A stretch of 13,198 bases of DNA. Origin: an uncultured Campylobacter sp. (GTDB lineage: Bacteria > Campylobacterota > Campylobacteria > Campylobacterales > Campylobacteraceae). Made by a program: the position numbers and the translations under genes. The first letter of the stretch is position 1, and each line of letters opens with the position of its first letter. This document shows positions 1 through 6,108 of this stretch, in pieces. The notes beneath the pieces are model-generated. The model ran no database searches and was not told the origin of the DNA. It worked only from the letters and a program-made list of their open reading frames with translations. The stretch covers positions 1 to 13,198 of the forward strand of contig NZ_CALHIK010000122.1 of the NCBI RefSeq assembly GCF_938030785.1, in the 5' to 3' direction.

Positions 1-2
1 TT

Positions 3-407
3 TTTTCAAACCTTTTCGGCCCCGTGCTGGGCGGCGACGCGCTGCCGAACTACAAACTCAAGCAGGGCGAGAGATTCGGCGGCATAGACGCGGCGAAATT
101 TTATCGCGATAGCTTTTCCGCCACGCTGGATCGGTATCTGGCGGATGAGTGCGTCGTGGACCTGCGCGCGGGATTTTATGAGAAATTTTACGAGATGAAG
201 CACGAATATTTGAGTTTTAGTTTCATCAAAGGTGGCAAGGTGCTGAGCCACTACGCCAAGGCTTGGCGCGGCAAGATACTGCGCGAAATCGCTCTTGCAG
301 GCGCTTGCAGCGAGGCGGAGGTGCTCGCGCTGCGCTTGGGCGGCGCTTCCGTGCTAGAGATCAAACAGATCGGGTTAAAAAAGGAGATTGTGCTGGAAAT
401 TTCATAA
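3..407 (+). CDS. yaaA: Peroxide stress protein YaaA (UPF0246/DUF328), 3' part only
   Basis: The reading frame is open from the first bases of the window to the TAA at 405-407, so only the C-terminal about 134 residues are present; the real start lies upstream. The visible part begins FSNLFGPVLGGDALPNYKL, the conserved central YaaA segment (a 'NLFGP...P.YKLKQGE' block), and continues to SHYAKAWRGKILREIA near the C-terminus, the family's conserved Y-A-K-x-x-R-G motif. YaaA is a cytosolic DNA-binding protein that limits damage from free iron during peroxide stress (known from E. coli). The first ATG in the visible part (24) is not credible as a start because the conserved family sequence runs upstream of it. 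No operon partner is visible: the next same-strand gene starts about 730 bases later. The assignment rests on recalled family motifs. Confidence 0.82.
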   Translation, partial: FSNLFGPVLGGDALPNYKLKQGERFGGIDAAKFYRDSFSATLDRYLADECVVDLRAGFYEKFYEMKHEYLSFSFIKGGKVLSHYAKAWRGKILREIALAGACSEAEVLALRLGGASVLEIKQIGLKKEIVLEIS

Positions 408-495
408 GGCGCGAAAACCGCTCGGAGAAATTTACGATAAATTTTGCAGGTTTAATGCAGATTTTTGCGTAAAATTTAGCTCGTAAAAATTTGCC

Positions 496-520
496 GCGAG
501 TTCAAATCCCACTCCATCCA
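496..520 (+). other. Possible tRNA 3'-end remnant
   Basis: The sequence GAGTTCAAATCCCACTCCA, followed by TCCA, resembles the T-arm and 3' acceptor half of a tRNA: a TTCAAAT T-loop, a CCCAC 3' T-stem, then a seven-base acceptor strand and A. The 5' T-stem (GCGAG) pairs poorly with CCCAC, and no anticodon arm or 5' acceptor strand precedes it, so this is not a complete tRNA. Such 3' fragments can be left by integration at tRNA genes, or it may be chance. Confidence 0.3.
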
Positions 521-733
521 AAGCGATTTTACCAGGAGAAATTTGCGGGCTGAATTTCATCGCGAGGATTTTGTGGCGGCGGCTTTTTAGTCCTTTGGCA
601 CTCTTTTGGCGGGTCTTGGACGGCCTTAAACGAGCTTTTGGCGGCGAAATTTCGTCGTAAATTTTACAAAAAATTCGCGCTCTTTTCGTTTGTATGCGCT
701 CCGCATAAAATTTTACGGCGATATTGTCGTGAC

Positions 734-755
734 TTTGCGGCGATTTTGCGGCGAT
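734..755 (+). repeat. Two perfect tandem copies of TTTGCGGCGAT
   Basis: Copies lie at 734-744 and 745-755 with no spacer. The left arm of the inverted repeat at 820-830 (TTTGCCGCGAT) is the same word with one change, so the three may share an origin. Confidence 0.7.
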
Positions 756-819
756 TTTTAAAATACGGAGCGCGAAAATTTCGCCGTAGAATTTTGACTG
801 AAATTTTACCGTGCGGAAT

Positions 820-860
820 TTTGCCGCGATAGAATTCCGTCGAAATTTAATCGCGGCAAA
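820..860. repeat. 11-bp perfect inverted repeat, stem-loop
   Basis: TTTGCCGCGAT (820-830) and its exact reverse complement (850-860) enclose a 19-base loop. No T-run follows on either strand, so an intrinsic terminator is not clear. It sits about 410 bases after yaaA and 280 before the exporter gene. Confidence 0.6.
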
Positions 861-1089
861 GATACGGCGCCCGCGATCTAAACGTAAAATTTTATCTCAA
901 ATTTGCGCTAAACCGCCACAGTCTAGGCGCAGAATTCCGATCTAAAATTCTACCGCCAGACTGCAATGCGAACAAACACAGATGGGCTGATTTGCATAAA
1001 ATTTCAAGCCGAAATCCCGCGATCAAAATTCCCTGCCTAGAAATCTCACAAATCCCCGCTCTCAAAGCCAAAATTCCGCAAATTTATCA

Positions 1090-1108
1090 AGCTTTAAATT
1101 TTAAAGCT
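1090..1108. promoter_or_regulatory. Palindrome upstream of the TauE/SafE gene, possible operator
   Basis: AGCTTTAAA and TTTAAAGCT are perfect 9-base arms around a single central T, ending 31 bases before the ATG at 1140. The position suits a protein-binding operator or a 5'-leader hairpin. No regulator is identified; AT-rich palindromes also arise by chance in this AAATTT-rich genome. Confidence 0.35.
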
Positions 1109-1139
1109 ATAAACTTCGCTTCAAATTTCAAGGATCAAA

Positions 1140-1871
1140 ATGTTAGAACTCCCCTTTATCGGCGCCGTCGTAGGCTTCATATCGGGCTTTTTCGGTATCG
1201 GCGGCGGCACGGTCGTAATGCCCGTGATGATGGCTCTCGGGTACGATGTCAAGAGCGCCGCGGGCATCTCGGTGATGCAGATGTTCATCGTCTCGCTTTT
1301 CGGCTCATACCTGAACTACCGCGCGGGCAGGCTCCGTCTAGATAGCGGCATCGCAGTGGGGCTCGGCGGGCTGTGCGGCGCGAGCCTATCGGGCTTCATC
1401 GTAAAATACTCGCCCGAAATCGTGCTTGAGATCGGTCTTCTGCTGACGCTTGCCGTCTCATTTCTCAAGCTCTTTAGCACGAACGTAGCAAGCGGCGGCA
1501 ACGCCAATCCCCACGGCGCGATATTATTTTTCATCGGCTTTGCTATCGGCGCGATCGCGCTTAGCATGGGCGTGGGCGGCGCGGTATTTCTAACGCCCGT
1601 ATTGGTCGGATTTTTGGGCGTCGATATCAAAAGAGCGGTTTGTATGGGGCTATTTTTTATCGTTTTCGGCTCATTTAGCGCGCTTTTGAGCCTTTCGTAC
1701 AACGGCCACGTAGATTACGAGCGCGGCGCGCTGCTAGCCGTGGGCGGGCTTTTGGGCGTATATTTCGGTACCTCTCAGGCTCACCGCGTAAGGCGCGAAA
1801 CGCAGAAAAAATGGCTGCTCGTCTTATACGTCGTGCTATTTGCGCTGGCGCTAAAAAAGGTGCTGCAGTAG
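1140..1871 (+). CDS. TauE/SafE (DUF81) family membrane exporter
   Basis: A 243-residue, strongly hydrophobic inner-membrane protein. Two homologous halves are visible: residues 7-80 contain GFISGFFGIGGG, and a second copy from about residue 133 contains GAIALSMGVGGAVFLTPVL. The glycine-rich FGIGGG and MGVGGA turns at the same place in each half, followed by 'ALGYDVKSAAGIS' and 'GFLGVDIKRAVCM', are the family signature. TauE/SafE proteins export sulfite, sulfoacetate or related organosulfur anions, but substrates vary and this one cannot be named from sequence. Length is normal for the family. The ATG has an AAGGA ribosome binding site 5 bases upstream. It is monocistronic here and converges on the oxidoreductase gene, with a stem-loop between them. 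Confidence 0.9.
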   Translation: MLELPFIGAVVGFISGFFGIGGGTVVMPVMMALGYDVKSAAGISVMQMFIVSLFGSYLNYRAGRLRLDSGIAVGLGGLCGASLSGFIVKYSPEIVLEIGLLLTLAVSFLKLFSTNVASGGNANPHGAILFFIGFAIGAIALSMGVGGAVFLTPVLVGFLGVDIKRAVCMGLFFIVFGSFSALLSLSYNGHVDYERGALLAVGGLLGVYFGTSQAHRVRRETQKKWLLVLYVVLFALALKKVLQ

Positions 1872-1963
1872 CGGCGCGAGTGATTTTGCCGCGTTACGTT
1901 TTGCCCTGCCATCGTTTCGCTACAAGTGCGATTTAAGCGCCCGCGCGCTTTGATATACGGGGA

Positions 1964-1990
1964 TGCTCGTAAGTGGAGCGCTTACGAGCA
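1964..1990. terminator. Likely bidirectional terminator between convergent genes
   Basis: TGCTCGTAAG (1964-1973) and CTTACGAGCA (1981-1990) form a perfect 10-bp stem with a 7-base loop. It sits 92 bases after the exporter stop (+) and 6 bases beyond the oxidoreductase stop (-). It lacks a T-run on either side, so termination is inferred from the stem and from its place between convergent genes. Confidence 0.65.
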
Positions 1991-1996
1991 GCAATA

Positions 1997-2524
1997 TTAA
2001 AATTTATCCAGAAACTCGCCGAATTTCACTGCGCTTGTGGCTACGAAATCCTCGCTCGGATTAAACGAGAAGCCGTAGTAGAAAAAGCTCGGCAACAACG
2101 TGGCTCCTACGAAATTTACAGCGCATTTAAAAGGCGTGATCACCTCATCCATGCTAAAGCCTACCGCGCCGCCTTTTGCGTAGCTTGTAGGCTCGTCTCC
2201 AATCGAAACGGCGAGCGCAAAACTCTTTCCTTTTAGTGCGCCGCCGCCCGTGCCGTAAGCCCATCCATGGGCGAATACGTCATCAAACCACTTCTTAAGC
2301 AGCGGCGGGTAGCTGTACCAATAAAGCGGGAATTCGATGATGATCTTTTCATATTTTTCGAGCATTTTTTGCTCTTTTGCGACGTCGATTTTGAAGTCCG
2401 AGTAGAGCGGATACAGCTCGTGCAGATCAAACCTGGCAGCGCGCTTTAAGGCCTGCTCGCGCCATGCTTTGTTCGCACGCGAGTTTGCGATGTCGGGATG
2501 GACTAAGACGATAAGATTTTTCAT
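1997..2524 (-). CDS. NAD(P)H-dependent oxidoreductase, flavodoxin-like fold (MdaB/KefF type)
   Basis: 175 residues. It starts MKNLIVLVHPDIANSRANKAW, the 'hP...S..n' FMN/FAD phosphate-loop start of the flavodoxin-like NAD(P)H-quinone oxidoreductase family (Flavodoxin_2). The middle has FPLYWYSYPPLLKKWFDDVF followed by HGWAYG, the hallmark segment of MdaB/KefF/YwrO-type quinone reductases that contacts the isoalloxazine ring and forms the dimer interface. Predicted role: cytosolic two-electron reduction of quinones or other electrophiles using NAD(P)H, a detoxifying function; the physiological substrate is unknown. The ATG at 2524 has AAGGAG seven bases upstream. It reads alone and converges with the exporter gene. 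It could alternatively be a Kef ancillary protein, but no kefC lies nearby. Confidence 0.88.
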   Translation of the reverse strand: MKNLIVLVHPDIANSRANKAWREQALKRAARFDLHELYPLYSDFKIDVAKEQKMLEKYEKIIIEFPLYWYSYPPLLKKWFDDVFAHGWAYGTGGGALKGKSFALAVSIGDEPTSYAKGGAVGFSMDEVITPFKCAVNFVGATLLPSFFYYGFSFNPSEDFVATSAVKFGEFLDKF

Positions 2525-2552
2525 TATGGCTCCTTGAGATAAAATTCGTACA

Positions 2553-2558
2553 AGTATA
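2553..2558 (-). promoter_or_regulatory. Possible -10 box for the oxidoreductase gene
   Basis: On the minus strand TATACT lies about 29 bases before the ATG. Campylobacter sigma-70 promoters generally have a recognisable -10 but a weak -35; no clear -35 is seen here. Tentative. Confidence 0.3.
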
Positions 2559-2869
2559 GTATTAAATCTCGAATTCGCGGCTTAAATTTCATTAAATCGG
2601 CAGGTAAAACGACGGACGGCGCGCTTCTCGCGAGTGAATTTTAAAAATTTATATCACGCAGTAAGACCGTAAAGAAGCGAATTTACCGAGCAAATTTAAC
2701 CATTTTAACGATCTATTCTCGTCGCTTTAATTTGACATAGATCTCGTCACCGCTCGCCGCCGAATTTATACAATTTATCAATGCGCAGGCGATATATGGG
2801 CGAGCCCGTCGATAGATTCGGCCGACTTAAGCTCATACGCGTTCGCGCACTTTATCCGCGCCCTAGTCT

Positions 2870-3041
2870 AAATTTAAAATTTCAAATCCGCGGCGAAATT
2901 TCACGCCTTAAACCAGAGCGGCCCCGCGACGAAATTTAGCGAGCGCGTCTTAATAAAATTCCGCCGAAGCTCGGTGAAGCTCCACACGAAATTTCAGGGC
3001 ATGACGGCAAAACGTCGCGGATCGGCGATAAATACAGCGCG
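2870..3041 (+). repeat. Diverged repeat, copy A (interrupted)
   Basis: Two parts match copy B. 2870-2905 matches 3166-3202 with one indel and three G/A changes. 2983-3041 matches 3186-3245 with mostly transition differences. The 77 or so bases between the two parts are absent from copy B. The word GAAATTTCA occurs at both edges of that interval (2895-2903 and 2988-2996), which suggests loss or gain by recombination between short repeats. Confidence 0.6.
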
Positions 3042-3165
3042 GCGGCGAGAATAAATCTCAACGCCCTAAGTGCGAGCAAATTTAAAGCGCTCTTCAAGAA
3101 GCATGCGCAAAATTTAATCTCTAGCAGCGGGCTAAATTTCATGGCTCGCGCGCCCGTGCCCTATC

Positions 3166-3245
3166 AAATTTTAAAATTTCAAATCCACAACGAAATTTCA
3201 CGACACCACGGCAAAGCGTCGCAGGCCGGCGATGAGTACGGCGCG
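3166..3245 (+). repeat. Diverged repeat, copy B (continuous)
   Basis: Continuous version of the block found in two parts at 2870-3041. The two parts of copy A overlap at the shared GAAATTTCA word when mapped onto this copy. Function unknown; no coding sense is apparent. Confidence 0.6.
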
Positions 3246-3253
3246 ACCGCGCC
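3240..3253 (-). terminator. GC-rich hairpin after ybdD, weak terminator candidate
   Basis: GGCGCG and CGCGCC flank a two-base centre (in practice a 5-bp stem with a 4-base loop), 13 bases past the ybdD stop on the minus strand. No T-run follows, so it may only slow or stabilise the transcript end. Confidence 0.3.
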
Positions 3254-3265
3254 CTTTCGCCGCTA

Positions 3266-3481
3266 TCAGCACTTGACGTTTTTTGCCTTGCTATCTTGCA
3301 TCGCGCGGAAAAATTCCGCCCTGCTTAGCGGGATTTCGTCCGGATGAGCGCTTCTGAAATGGCTCAGATAGCCCTCGTAATCGCCGAGCCCGATGAGCGG
3401 CGCAAGTGCGGCATCCGCGCGCGCCAAAAACCTCGCCACCGCCTTCGGGGCCGCGAGCGGATTAAATTTAAACTTTTTCAT
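3266..3481 (-). CDS. ybdD: YbdD/YjiX family small protein (DUF466)
   Basis: 71 residues. The core GLGDYEGYLSHFRSAHPDE, followed by PLSRAEFFRAMQDSK and ending ...NVKC, matches the YbdD/YjiX family pattern of 'G.pdY..Y..H....HPd.P.....FfR..q...', including a terminal cysteine where longer members end in RCC. These small cytosolic proteins are nearly always encoded next to cstA/btsT transporters. Their molecular role is not established; an accessory role in uptake is the usual proposal. Its ATG lies inside the end of cstA, overlapping by 14 bases in another frame, and is preceded by a modest CAGGGG site, so translation is probably coupled to cstA. It is slightly longer at the N-terminus than the 65-67 residue enterobacterial proteins. 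Confidence 0.85.
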   Translation of the reverse strand: MKKFKFNPLAAPKAVARFLARADAALAPLIGLGDYEGYLSHFRSAHPDEIPLSRAEFFRAMQDSKAKNVKC

Positions 3482-5549
3482 AAACGCCCCTGTCCACGTA
3501 CTCGCTTTCTGCTAGCTTGAAATATCCATCGCTCGCGCCGCCTTTTGAAATTTTAAGGCACATTCGAATCGTTTGAGCGATAACTATGATCGTAACGACG
3601 ACGAAAAGAGCACATAGCACGGCGTCGATGACGTTGTTTCTGATGATAGCCTGCGCCTTTTCTATCGCCGCAGGATCGCTTAGGCCGGCGAGCTTGGTGG
3701 CGGTATTTTGCGCGATAGCCACGTGGCTTACCGCGTCGTGCACGCGCTCGCCGTTAGCCGGCATAAGCTTTAAGATCGCCGCATAAAGCGTGGTTATAAG
3801 CACCCAGATCGCAGGAGCGATCGTAACGAAGGCGTATTTTTGCTTGCCCATTTTAAAAAGCACCACCGTAGCGAGCAGCAGCGCAATGCCCGCGAGCATC
3901 TGATTGGACGCGCCGAAAAGCGGCCACAGCGTGTAAATTCCGCCCATAGGATCGGTAACGCCGCTGTAAAGCAGATAGCCCCAGCCCGCCACGCAGATCA
4001 CCGTCGCGATGATGCCGTAGAGGGAATTTTTGGTATCGGAAAAGGGCTTATAGACGTTGCCTAAAATTTCTTGCACCATAAAGCGCCCCGTGCGCGTGCC
4101 CGCATCGACCGCTGTCAGAATAAACAGCGCCTCAAACAAGATCGCGAAATGGTACCAAAACGCCATCAGCTCCTTGCCGCCGATGATCTGATGCAGCAGC
4201 ATCGTTAGCCCCATCGCAAAGGTAGGAGCGCCGCCCGTGCGGCTCATCATCGTGGTTTCGCCGACGTTTGAAGCCAAAGCGCCGATCTGCTCGGGCGTAA
4301 TGCTAAATCCGATAGAATTTATATACGCCGCGGCGCTTACCGCGTCTTTGCCCAGCACCGCAGCGGGCGAGTTGATAGCGAAGTATTCGCCCGGGCTTAG
4401 GATGCACGCCGCTACTAGCGCCATTACGCCCACGAGGCTCTCCATAAGCATCGAGCCGTAGCCGATGAAAAGAGTGTGGGTTTCGCGCTCCACCATCTTC
4501 GGCGTCGTGCCGCTGGAGATCAGCGCGTGAAAGCCCGAGATCGCGCCGCACGCGATAGTGATAAACAAAAATGGAAATATCGGGCCTGCGAAAACAGGAC
4601 CCGTGCCGTCGATAAATTTCGTCGTAGCGGGCATTTTAAGCTCGGGTGCGACGAAAATTATCGCGACCGCCATGCCAATGATGACACCGAGCTTAAGGAA
4701 GGTGCTTAGATAATCGCGCGGCGCGAGCAGCAGCCACACGGGCAAGATCGCCGCGATAAAGCCGTAGCCGATCGTAAGAAGCGCGAGCGTCTCGCCCTTT
4801 AGCGAAAAGACGTCGTGCCAGTACGGATCGATCGCCACGTAATGCCCGCCCCAAAGCGAAAGCATCAGCAAAACAAAGCCGATAATCGATGCCTCGCTGA
4901 CCTTGCCCGGACGCAAAAATCTCATATAAGCTCCCATAAATATCGCAATCGGTATCGTCATCGCGATCGTAAAAAGCCCCCACGGCGAGTTCGCAAGCGC
5001 CTTTACGACGACCATAGCCAAGATCGCCACGATGATCAGCATGATGAAAAAAATCCCGATCATCGCGATGCCGCCGGTGAGATTGCCCATCTCATCTTTG
5101 ATCATCTCGCCGAGGCTCTTGCCGCCGCGTCGCGTGGAGAGCACGAGCACGATAAAATCATGCACCGCGCCTGCAAGCACTACGCCTACCAAAAGCCAAA
5201 TAGTGCCGGGCAGATAGCCCATCTGTGCGGCCACTACGGGGCCTACGAGCGGTCCTGCGCCAGCGATAGCGGCGAAATGGTGACCGAAAAGGACGTATTT
5301 GTTCGTAGGGACGTAATCGCGTCCGTCGTTTCGGATCACCGCAGGAGTTGCGCGGCGATCGTCCAGCTCAAAGACGCGATACGCGATAAAGCGCCCGTAG
5401 AAGGTGTATCCGATCAGATAGATGCACGCGCTAGCCACTACGAGCCAGACGGCGCTGATGCTCTCGCCTTTATTTAGCGCAAGTACGCCGAAACACCACG
5501 CCCCTATGACGGCGACCGCCGCCCAAAGGATCTTTTGCCAAAATTTCAT
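3468..5549 (-). CDS. cstA: Carbon starvation protein CstA, pyruvate/peptide transporter
   Basis: 693 residues from the preferred start, with many membrane segments throughout. The N-terminal region has FYGRFIAYRVF followed by NDGRDYVPTNKYVLFGHHF and AAIAGAGPLVGPVVAAQMGY, the best-conserved CstA signature; the C-terminal DUF4161-like part is also present. In E. coli CstA and BtsT import pyruvate; in C. jejuni CstA has been linked to peptide uptake. Both fit an amino-acid and organic-acid user. The ATG at 5549 is chosen because AAGGAG lies 5 bases upstream. An in-frame GTG two codons earlier (5555) overlaps that site and is unlikely. The downstream ybdD overlap makes a two-gene operon. The leader contains nested inverted repeats that may be regulatory. 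Confidence 0.95.
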   Translation of the reverse strand: MKFWQKILWAAVAVIGAWCFGVLALNKGESISAVWLVVASACIYLIGYTFYGRFIAYRVFELDDRRATPAVIRNDGRDYVPTNKYVLFGHHFAAIAGAGPLVGPVVAAQMGYLPGTIWLLVGVVLAGAVHDFIVLVLSTRRGGKSLGEMIKDEMGNLTGGIAMIGIFFIMLIIVAILAMVVVKALANSPWGLFTIAMTIPIAIFMGAYMRFLRPGKVSEASIIGFVLLMLSLWGGHYVAIDPYWHDVFSLKGETLALLTIGYGFIAAILPVWLLLAPRDYLSTFLKLGVIIGMAVAIIFVAPELKMPATTKFIDGTGPVFAGPIFPFLFITIACGAISGFHALISSGTTPKMVERETHTLFIGYGSMLMESLVGVMALVAACILSPGEYFAINSPAAVLGKDAVSAAAYINSIGFSITPEQIGALASNVGETTMMSRTGGAPTFAMGLTMLLHQIIGGKELMAFWYHFAILFEALFILTAVDAGTRTGRFMVQEILGNVYKPFSDTKNSLYGIIATVICVAGWGYLLYSGVTDPMGGIYTLWPLFGASNQMLAGIALLLATVVLFKMGKQKYAFVTIAPAIWVLITTLYAAILKLMPANGERVHDAVSHVAIAQNTATKLAGLSDPAAIEKAQAIIRNNVIDAVLCALFVVVTIIVIAQTIRMCLKISKGGASDGYFKLAESEYVDRGVYEKV

Positions 5550-5565
5550 GCTCACTCCTTAAAAC

Positions 5566-5634
5566 TTAGCGAGCGGCTTGGGCAGTATGTCGTTTTAACA
5601 AAACGGCTTGCGTCTTTGAAGCAGAGCTCGCTAA
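5566..5634 (-). promoter_or_regulatory. Nested inverted repeats in the cstA leader
   Basis: TTAGCGAGC (5566-5574) and GCTCGCTAA (5626-5634) are perfect 9-base arms with a 51-base interior. Inside is a second hairpin with arms CGTTTT (5591-5596) and AAAACG (5600-5605), extendable by a G-U and a G-C pair. The block ends 17 bases upstream of the cstA ATG, directly before the AAGGAG site, so folding could affect translation; it could equally be operator DNA. Confidence 0.45.
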
Positions 5635-5870
5635 ATAAAATTTAGTGCGTATTTTATCGGCGTTTTTATAATTTAAAGCTGAATTGCAAAAATTAAAAAG
5701 AGCTTTCGACGTTTAAATTTAATGCCTGAATTTTGAATTTCAAATTTAAAGAGGCGGCTTGGCGGCGCGCGAAATTTTAATATCTAATCGCCCTAAATTT
5801 AACTCCGCAGCTCTTGGCCGTTACGGAATTTATCGCGGTTTAAGAAACCAAGCGATAAAATCTCATGATA

Positions 5871-5898
5871 ACGATTTTAATTTCTTAACAAAAATCGT
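5871..5898. promoter_or_regulatory. Inverted repeat upstream of the haem operon, possible Fur-type site
   Basis: ACGATTTT (5871-5878) and AAAATCGT (5891-5898) are perfect 8-base arms around a 12-base centre, 10 bases before the AGGAGG ribosome binding site of the first operon ORF. The overlapping word TGATAACGATTTT (5866-5878) resembles one half of a Fur box (TGATAATGATAAT), but the second half is poor. An iron- or haem-responsive repressor site is expected here from operon content; the sequence alone is suggestive only. Confidence 0.4.
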
Positions 5899-5919
5899 AA
5901 ATATTTTAGGAGGAAATTT

Positions 5920-6108
5920 ATGCCGAATCAGGTGTGCGGCTACGTACTTTTTCGCGCCCATATCAAAAGCTATGCAAGCTGCAAAAATGATGGCGCCAGC
6001 CGCGAGAATTTCATAAATTCCGCGCGTATAAATTCCTGGCACCGCTTAAATTTTAAAAATATCCGCCGCGACGAAATCTGCGCGTATAGTTCGCCTGGTG
6101 GGCTATGA
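5920..6108 (+). CDS. Small unknown ORF coupled to the haem permease
   Basis: 62 codons, not recognised. The start is unusually well supported: a full AGGAGG (5908-5913) sits 6 bases before ATG. The stop TGA overlaps the permease start as ATGA (6105-6108), the same junction style as later genes in this operon. The product starts MPNQVCGYVLFRAHIKSY and is polar and basic with four cysteines (residues 6, 21 and two more), without a membrane segment or signal peptide. It could be a small cytosolic protein or a leader peptide whose translation opens the permease start. Against it: no known homologue is recalled, and a 59-codon antisense ORF (5863-6042, GTG start, one hydrophobic segment) overlaps most of it and reads somewhat more protein-like, though with a weak ribosome binding site. 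Confidence 0.45.
   Translation: MPNQVCGYVLFRAHIKSYASCKNDGASRENFINSARINSWHRLNFKNIRRDEICAYSSPGGL

Larger units (their letters stand above)
408..1139. other. 732-base non-coding stretch with repeats and inverted repeats
   Basis: No convincing gene is seen. The short open frames lack a good ribosome binding site and encode Arg/Lys/Phe-rich translations typical of AAATTTTA-rich intergenic DNA. It holds the tRNA-like fragment (496-520), a tandem 11-mer (734-755), an 11-bp inverted repeat (820-860) and a 9-bp palindrome close to the next gene (1090-1108). Confidence 0.6.
2525..3265. other. 741-base non-coding stretch with a diverged duplication
   Basis: No convincing gene is seen on either strand. 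The short frames translate to low-complexity products without good ribosome binding sites. The main content is the duplicated block described separately (2859-3041 and 3156-3253). A GC-rich hairpin (3240-3253) lies just beyond the ybdD stop. Confidence 0.6.
5550..5919. other. 370-base intergenic control region between divergent cstA and haem operons
   Basis: No convincing gene reads into the left part. Divergent transcription means it must carry promoters for both cstA (-) and the haem operon (+). AT-rich -10-like words occur (TATAAT at 5667-5672 on +), but no promoter can be assigned with confidence. The leader repeats of cstA and the inverted repeat at 5871-5898 are listed separately. The end of an antisense ORF (5863-6042, -) enters from the right. 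Confidence 0.55.

Noticed and set aside
1316..1702. 128-codon frame on the minus strand
   Set aside because: Antisense to the TauE/SafE gene, whose two-repeat structure is clear; the product is Pro/Thr/Ser-rich without motifs.
4815..5477. 220-codon frame on the plus strand
   Set aside because: Fully antisense to cstA; the His/Arg/Asp-rich product is typical of a mirror of a hydrophobic coding sequence.
5759..6016. 85-codon frame on the plus strand before the haem operon
   Set aside because: Begins at a TTG without ribosome binding site and runs through the likely operator and the AGGAGG site of the next ORF.
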